Source: Ralstonia sp. RRA
GTDB taxonomy: Bacteria; Pseudomonadota; Gammaproteobacteria; Burkholderiales; Burkholderiaceae
Direction: 5' to 3'
Assembly: GCF_037023145.1 (NCBI RefSeq)
Contig: NZ_CP146092.1
Span: forward strand, 1,798,001 to 1,862,000
DNA length: 64,000 nucleotides
Part shown: positions 59,551 through 64,000 of the stretch, in pieces
How the letters are laid out: every line of letters starts with the position of its first letter
How positions within the stretch are numbered: position 1 is the first letter of the stretch
Translations under genes and position numbers: made by a program
The notes under the pieces: generated by a model
Told to the model about the DNA's origin: nothing
Seen by the model: the letters and a program-made list of their open reading frames with translations, nothing else
Database searches by the model: none

Positions 59551-60237
59551 ATGAAAACATTGTTGATTACGGGCGGCACAAGTGGCATTGGCGAAGCCAC
59601 CGCGCGGCACGCTGTTGCCGAAGGCCATCAGGTGTATGTCACCGGTCGCCAGCGCCAGCGGCTGGACGATTTTCTCGGCTCGTTCGATGCGGACGCCCGC
59701 CAACGGATCACGGGCGATGTTGTCGATGCATCGTCCTGGGAGCAAACGCAGCGCGCGGTGCAGGCCTGCGTCGACCACTTCGGTGGCCTGGATGTCGCCT
59801 ATGCCAACGCGGGGTTTTCTTCGCGCGGTGATTTGCTGACCGGCGACCCGGACAGCTGGCGCGACATGATCAACACCAACTTCCTGGGCGCCGCGCTGTT
59901 GATCAAGGCCGCACTGCCGGTGTTGACCGAACGGCGCGGGCATTTTCTGTTCACCGGTAGCGTGTCCGGACGCAAGGTGTATCCGGGCAACCTGTACACC
60001 GCCACCAAATGGGCCATCACCGGGCTGGCGGAAAGCCTGCGACAACAGGTTATTGGCACGGGGGTGCGTGTTTCCATCATTGCCCCCGGCCATGTCGACA
60101 CCCCACTTTGGGGAGAGACCCCAGTTGCGATGATGCAGCCCGACGACGTCGCGCGTGTCGTGATGTGGGTACTCAAGCAGCCAGAGCATGTGGACGTGAG
60201 CGAGGTGATTGTCCGGGCGCTCGGGCAGATCATTTGA
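59551..60237 (+). CDS. Classical short-chain dehydrogenase/reductase
   Basis: A 228-residue Rossmann enzyme. Nucleotide-binding TGGTSGIGEA (residues 7-16), NAG in YANAGFS, the catalytic Ser in FTGSVSGRKVYPGN and Tyr-Lys in YTATKWAITG complete the SDR tetrad. VSIIAPGHVDTPLW is the usual cofactor loop. The substrate is unknown. It has no obvious partner. A terminator lies 150 bases after its stop. Confidence 0.92.
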   Translation: MKTLLITGGTSGIGEATARHAVAEGHQVYVTGRQRQRLDDFLGSFDADARQRITGDVVDASSWEQTQRAVQACVDHFGGLDVAYANAGFSSRGDLLTGDPDSWRDMINTNFLGAALLIKAALPVLTERRGHFLFTGSVSGRKVYPGNLYTATKWAITGLAESLRQQVIGTGVRVSIIAPGHVDTPLWGETPVAMMQPDDVARVVMWVLKQPEHVDVSEVIVRALGQII

Positions 60238-60563
60238 CGGTTGAAGGGTCCGTCCTGTTTGGCGGCGTTGCTGCCAAGCGTGTATCGCGATCATGCTTTC
60301 CATCGCGCAAGGCGCTGTCGGCGCGCTTTGCCACCCGCGCCACGAAGAAGGAAACCCCCACGGCGCACTCACGCTGCAACGCTGTTGCCAAGCCCCCGCC
60401 CCCGTGCGGGGGCTTTTTGTTTCTGATGTGGATCAAATGGCGCTACGGCGCGGCTTTCCGGGTTGTGCACCTGCACATTTTTTAGGACTTTTCTTATTCT
60501 TTGAACACCGCCCCATCCCTATCCTGACCTTGTCACCTTTAACTCGCTGGAAGGAACTGGGAA
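60238..60563. other. Intergenic region containing a terminator and the adhesin promoter
   Basis: About 326 bases. The first part shows no gene. A GC-rich hairpin followed by T residues is at 60391-60418. The last part carries the adhesin ribosome site (aaggaactgggaa). Confidence 0.6.
60391..60418 (+). terminator. Rho-independent terminator downstream of the SDR gene
   Basis: GCCCCCGC (60392-60399) and GCGGGGGC (60406-60413) form a strong stem with a six-base loop, followed by TTTTT at 60414-60418. Confidence 0.9.
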
Positions 60564-63014
60564 ATGAACAAGATCTATCGCTCCATCTGGAACACCACCA
60601 CCAATACTTGGACGGCTGCTGCTGAAACGGCGAAGTCGCGCTCGAAGGGGTCGGCCCGTGCTGCGCGCAGTGCGCTGGCTGCGCTTGTGCTGGGTGGTGC
60701 GGCCATGGGCGGCGCATCGGCTGCCGAGGTTTGCACAACGGAAGATGGCAAGCATGGCACGCTCGATGTAGCGGGCGTTTGCAAGGCGGATGCTGGCGCC
60801 ACCGGCACGATGGGCTCTGTTGGCACGATGGCGGCGCTGGACGATGCCCGCATCAAGATCGGTAACGCCGCCGTAACGGGCAACGCCACAGCCACAGGTA
60901 CGAACGACATCGCTATCGGTCCAAGGGCCACGGCAGACTCCGCCTCAGCAATTGGCCACACTCCAGGGGACTACTCCTTGGCGCTTGGTGGTGATGCACG
61001 GGCTATCGGGTCGGGTAACGTTGCAATTGGTGGCGGCGCAGTAGCTTCCAACGGCGACAATAAATTCCAACTGATGGGAACCGCAATAGGTGGTCTAGCT
61101 ACTGTCACGGCAACCAACAGCGTCGCGCTGGGATATAGCTCGGCAGCAAACCGCGACAACACCGTCTCAATCGGCAACGCCACAACGCAACGCCAGATCG
61201 TCAACATGGCCGCCGGCACGCAAGCCACCGACGCCGTGAACGTCTCGCAACTCAAATCCTCCGTAGAAGCACTGGGCGGCGACGCCACGATGAATGCGGA
61301 CGGCACCATCAAGGGCCCGAGCTACACCGTTGCAGGCGGCACGCAACCACCGTGGGTGGTGCGCTGACTGCGCTCGACGGTGCGCTGACCACCACCAAAG
61401 CAACGGCAGACAAGAACACGTCGGACATCACCAACATCCAAAACAACCTGAACAGCGGCACGGTCGGCCTGGTGCAGCAGAACGCCACCACCAGCAACAT
61501 CACCGTGGCTTCGGACAAGGGCGGCGACCTCGTCAACTTCACCGGCACCGATGGCGAGCGCAAGCTCACCGGCATTGCCAATGGCGAGGTGTCCGCCACC
61601 AGCACCGATGCGGTCACGGGCAAGCAACTGAACACGGTGGTCGACAGCGTGACTGGCCTGACCGGCCGCATGGTCACGGCCGAAGACAACATCGATAAGC
61701 TGAAAACCGAAGTCGGCTCGGGCGCCGTGGGCCTGGTGCAGCAGAACGCCATTACCAACAACATCACCGTGGCTGCGGACAAGGCCGGCACTCTGGTCGA
61801 CTTTGCGGGCACCGATGGCGAACGCAAGCTGACCGGCATTGCCAATGGCGAGGTGTCTGCCACCAGCACCGATGCCGTCACGGGCAAGCAACTGAACGCC
61901 ACCAACGCGGCGGTGGACAAGAACACGGGCGACATCTCCAAGCTGAACACCACCGTGTCCGGCATCGATGGCAACGTGAAGAAGAACACGGGCGACATCA
62001 CCGACATCAACACCAAGCTCAGCGGCCTGGAAGGCGGCTCGGTCGGCCTCGTCCAACAGAACGCAGGCACCGGCGACATTACGGTGGCAGCGGCCACGGG
62101 GGGCTCGGTGGTCAACTTTGCGGGCACGGCAGGCGGCCGCGTGCTGACCGGCGTGGCCAACGGTGTGAATGACAGTGATGCGGTGACGATTGCACAGCTG
62201 CGCGCCACGGGCCTGATCGACTACACGGGCAAGGAAATTGGCGCGGTGACGTATGACGATCTGACGCTGGGCAGCGTGTCGCTGGGGGATACCACCGGCT
62301 TGGGCACCTTCCTGAACAACGTGCGTGCGGGTGACATCTCCGCCGGCAGCAAGCAGGCCGTCAACGGTGGCCAGCTGTTTGCCATGCAGCAGAAGTACGA
62401 CAAGCAGTTCAGCGACATGGATGACCGCGTGAAGGACATCGAAAGCGGTGGTGGCGTGGGCCCTGTCCTGCCCCCGGGCACGGGTGGCGGCGTTGGAGAG
62501 GGCTCGGGCGGCCCGGGTTCGATCGTGGTGGGTGATGGTGCCGATGCCTCGGGCAAGAACAGCACGGCCATCGGTTCGGGCGCCAAGGCCTCGGGTGAAA
62601 ACTCGGTGGCGCTGGGCAACAGCGCGGTGGCCGATCGCGACAACGAAGTGTCGGTCGGTGCGCCTGGTCAGGAACGCTTCCTGGGCAACGTGCGCGATGG
62701 CGAACGTGATACCGATGCGGTGAATGTGCGCCAGTTGAACAACGCGATTGGCGGCCTGCAGAACCAGGTGGACACCAACCGCCGTGACGCCATGGGCGGT
62801 ACCGCCGCGGCGATGGCGGTGGCGGGCTTGCCGCAGTCGTCGATGCCGGGCCGCACGTTCATGGCCGTCGCGGGCAGCACGTACGGCGGCGAGCAAGGTA
62901 CTGCGCTGGGCGTGTCGTACATGTCCAAGGACGGCCGCTGGATGGTCAAGAGCGCAGTCAACACCAGCTCCCGCGGAGAAGTGGGCGCGGTGGTGGGGCG
63001 GCTTCTACTGGTAA
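60564..63014 (+). pseudogene. YadA/Hia-type trimeric autotransporter adhesin with two compensating frameshifts
   Basis: A surface adhesin. It starts with an extended signal region (MNKIYRSIWNTTTNTWTA) and a signal peptide ending GASAAE. The head has repeats such as AIGPRATADSASAIG, LALGGDARAIGSGNVAIGGG and VALGYSSAANRDNTVSIGN, then the stalk and, from about 62750, the membrane anchor (DAMGGTAAAMAVAGLPQ ... DGRWMVKSAVNTSSRGEVGAVV). Near 61340 the frame moves by one base: the head ends with a stop at 61367, while the stalk reads on from 61352. Near 63000 it moves back, giving the proper ending GGFYW and TAA at 63012-63014. Restoring an A in caacc and removing one G from gggg would repair it. 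Confidence 0.85.
61463..62150 (+). repeat. Modular stalk repeats of the adhesin
   Basis: The segments beginning at 61463, 61727 and 62042 each start with VGLVQQN and continue with ITVA/VNF(T/A)GT and LTGIANG or LTGVANG. The first two units are 264 bases apart and nearly identical around 61547-61632 and 61811-61896. The third is spaced by 315 bases and more diverged. Confidence 0.75.
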
Positions 63015-63125
63015 GCCAAACCCGCAACGTCTCTAGCACGCACGTAAGACCTGCTCGCCTTCTGGTCTTGCTTTCCCAGCTCCTTCCTTGGGGGCGGATG
63101 GGTCAAACGTGCGGCACATAGGGGG

Positions 63126-63156
63126 AAAGGGCCTCGGGAAACCGGGGCCTTTTTTT
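63126..63156 (+). terminator. Rho-independent terminator after the adhesin gene
   Basis: A 12-base stem (63126-63137 with 63142-63153, two G-T pairs) closed by a GAAA tetraloop and followed by T residues. It lies 112 bases after the corrected adhesin stop. Confidence 0.85.
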
Positions 63157-63274
63157 CATGGCGCGCTCGCGCGTGCATTGCAGCACGCCTAGTCAACCTC
63201 ATGCACCTGTGTGCATGTGCGCCCCCACCATGCAGCCAATGAGGTGAGAGCGTGTCTGCCGGATCCTGCACAAC

Positions 63275-63440
63275 GTTGCCGAGTTGGTTGGGTGGAAGCA
63301 CGCGATGAAGAACAAGCTGGTCATCGCGCAGTACGCAGTGGACGAACCCGCTGCGCAAGTGCCCGACCGAGCGGCTGCGTGAGGTGATCAGCACACTGGG
63401 GCTGGAAGAACGGCATGAGCGGTGCTTTGCGCTGGCTTGA
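63275..63440 (+). pseudogene. Degraded duplicate of the methyltransferase 3' end
   Basis: The sequence parallels 58884-59042: both contain GAACAAGCTG/GAACGAGCTG, GCGCAGTAC, GCCCGACCGAGCGGCTGC, GAGGTGATCAGCAC and end with GCTTGA. The fragment lacks the rest of the gene, carries extra bases near 63340-63350 and has several substitutions. It cannot code for a functional enzyme. The origin, duplication or recombination with a second allele, is unknown. Confidence 0.85.
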
Positions 63441-63515
63441 ATCGGCATTGGGTGGCATCGGCCTGCACGGCCTGATGGCATCCCCGCCCGTCTCGGGGAC
63501 ACGTCCGTCTGGTTG

Positions 63516-63794
63516 TTACTGGCTCTCGCCAGCCCGCTCTATGGCGGCAAGCACTTCCCACGTATCAGGGTTGATCTGACAGCCCTCCAACACCATCGAC
63601 ACGAACGCGCAGATGCCATCCAGAAACCCCGCGCGATATTCCGGCGGGTGCCTGCTGGTGTAGGTCAGTTCCCAGCGCAATGTGTCGGGTCGGAGCTTGC
63701 GGTGGACACGCAGGTCTGCCTGTGTATAGCGGAGGTAGTCCCGCGCGGCCAGTGCGCCGGTCAGGTAGATGCGACGTTGGGCAGGGGTCATCAT
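63516..63794 (-). CDS. Small hypothetical protein with structured leader
   Basis: A 92-residue protein of natural composition: RRIYLTGALAARDYLRYTQADLRVHRKLRPDTLRWELTYTSRHPPEYRAGFLDGICAFVSMVLEG, with Trp, Tyr and acidic C-terminal part. I recognise no domain. Start ATGATG at 63794 follows aggaggcgcgca, an excellent site. It has an unusually long upstream region with a predicted three-way-junction RNA at 63891-63978 and an overlapping leader reading frame from 63918, so it may be post-transcriptionally controlled. It might be part of a mobile element, but nothing proves this. Confidence 0.7.
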   Translation of the reverse strand: MMTPAQRRIYLTGALAARDYLRYTQADLRVHRKLRPDTLRWELTYTSRHPPEYRAGFLDGICAFVSMVLEGCQINPDTWEVLAAIERAGESQ

Positions 63795-63890
63795 TGCGCG
63801 CCTCCTGACCGGCAGGAATGAAGGCAGCGTATGGGTGGGGATGGGTAAGACGCGGGGCGGTACCCGCTATAGACAGATGGCATGTCGGCC

Positions 63891-63978
63891 TCTCTAAGTT
63901 GCGTAGGAGGCTCGCCATCTCGTCGCCAGACGAGGGTGGCGGGCCTGACGGCGGGGCTGGCGAACCGGCCCTTAGAGA
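63891..63978 (-). promoter_or_regulatory. Candidate structured 5' leader (three-way junction) of the small gene
   Basis: On the minus strand an outer helix TCTCTAAG/CTTAGAGA (63978-63971 with 63898-63891) encloses two hairpins. One is GGGCCGG/CCAGCCC with a TTCG loop (63971-63953). The other is a long stem with arms near 63945-63929 and 63924-63909 (GGCCCGCC...CTCGTC with GACGAG...GGCGAGCC). The ATG of a possible leader peptide (63918) is inside the second stem. The structure is strong by eye but no known family was recognised. Confidence 0.55.
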
Positions 63979-64000
63979 ACGACCGGCAGACCCGAAGGTC

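Noticed and set aside
59280..59600. A minus-strand gene in the region before the SDR gene
   Set aside because: Composition is unnatural, no ribosome site is present, and it overlaps the SDR start.
61463..62150. CRISPR-like repeats
   Set aside because: The repeats are 264 and 315 bases apart, coding and part of the adhesin stalk; no short repeat-spacer array is present.
61322..62896. A 524-codon minus-strand frame opposite the adhesin stalk
   Set aside because: It mirrors the repeats of the adhesin and has no recognisable motif or ribosome site.
63565..63918. A 117-codon gene in place of the 92-residue gene
   Set aside because: Only its first 40 or so codons look natural, as a leader; the rest is Pro/Arg/Gly-rich and shadows the better 63516-63794 frame.
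63516..64000. A P4-like satellite prophage immunity region
   Set aside because: A structured leader and a small gene recall such regions, but no phage gene, integrase or attachment site is visible in the window.

Overview
The window is GC-rich DNA, almost fully coding, whose gene families point to a chromosome of the Burkholderiaceae, most likely Ralstonia. Indicators are the pentapeptide MXKDX protein next to a cytochrome b subunit, a complete paaABCDE cluster with a TetR regulator, the DUF3348/DUF802/OmpA/DUF2894 operon, and a YadA-type adhesin. I see no insertion sequence and no CRISPR array. The last 0.5 kb may enter a mobile or regulatory region.

Layout. 1-2303: end of a cytochrome b gene, an MXKDX repeat protein and a beta-lactamase-fold hydrolase. 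2499-4746: an unknown protein, then a quinone-reductase-like dehydrogenase divergent from an HxlR regulator. 4779-10181: a tripartite drug efflux operon (outer membrane factor, EmrA-like, EmrB-like) between two MarR regulators; the same palindrome precedes three of its genes. 10385-12659: a secreted PASTA-like protein and a membrane acyltransferase. 12749-20504: a probable sulfur amino acid locus, with a polar amino acid ABC transporter, a cystathionine beta-lyase-like enzyme, a four-domain rhodanese, a cysteine-dioxygenase-like cupin and a LysR regulator.

20604-26021: aromatic catabolism, with a 3-oxoadipate enol-lactonase, a TetR regulator and paaABCDE behind a sigma70 promoter that contains a TetR-type palindrome. 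26071-30035: an MFS pump and three small enzyme-like genes opposed to a TetR gene, with paired palindromes between them. 30187-32408: an unknown helical protein coupled to a luciferase-like monooxygenase. 32399-41016: a peptide-ligase/transglutaminase cluster (DUF2126 protein, circularly permuted ATP-grasp with alpha-E domain, second transglutaminase, small protein) divergent from a zinc peptidase. 41148-49433: lipoprotein, CheV, LysR/MFS/SDR, a tRNA-like gene, a GGDEF cyclase and small genes.

49438-53795: four coupled genes encoding a MotA/TolQ-like channel with a long coiled tail, a MotB/OmpA-like partner and two unknown proteins. The two channel subunits resemble ZorAB, but the known Zorya effectors are absent. 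54037-60237: a small P-loop kinase, methyltransferases, an HI0933-type flavoprotein, a RelE/XRE toxin-antitoxin pair and an SDR. 60564-63014: a trimeric autotransporter adhesin. 63275-63440: a degraded copy of the 3' end of the methyltransferase gene at 58194-59042. 63516-63978: a small gene on the minus strand behind a predicted three-way-junction leader.

Two genes (the efflux outer membrane factor and the adhesin) are broken by single-base frameshifts in or near short homopolymers. These could be real lesions or sequencing errors.
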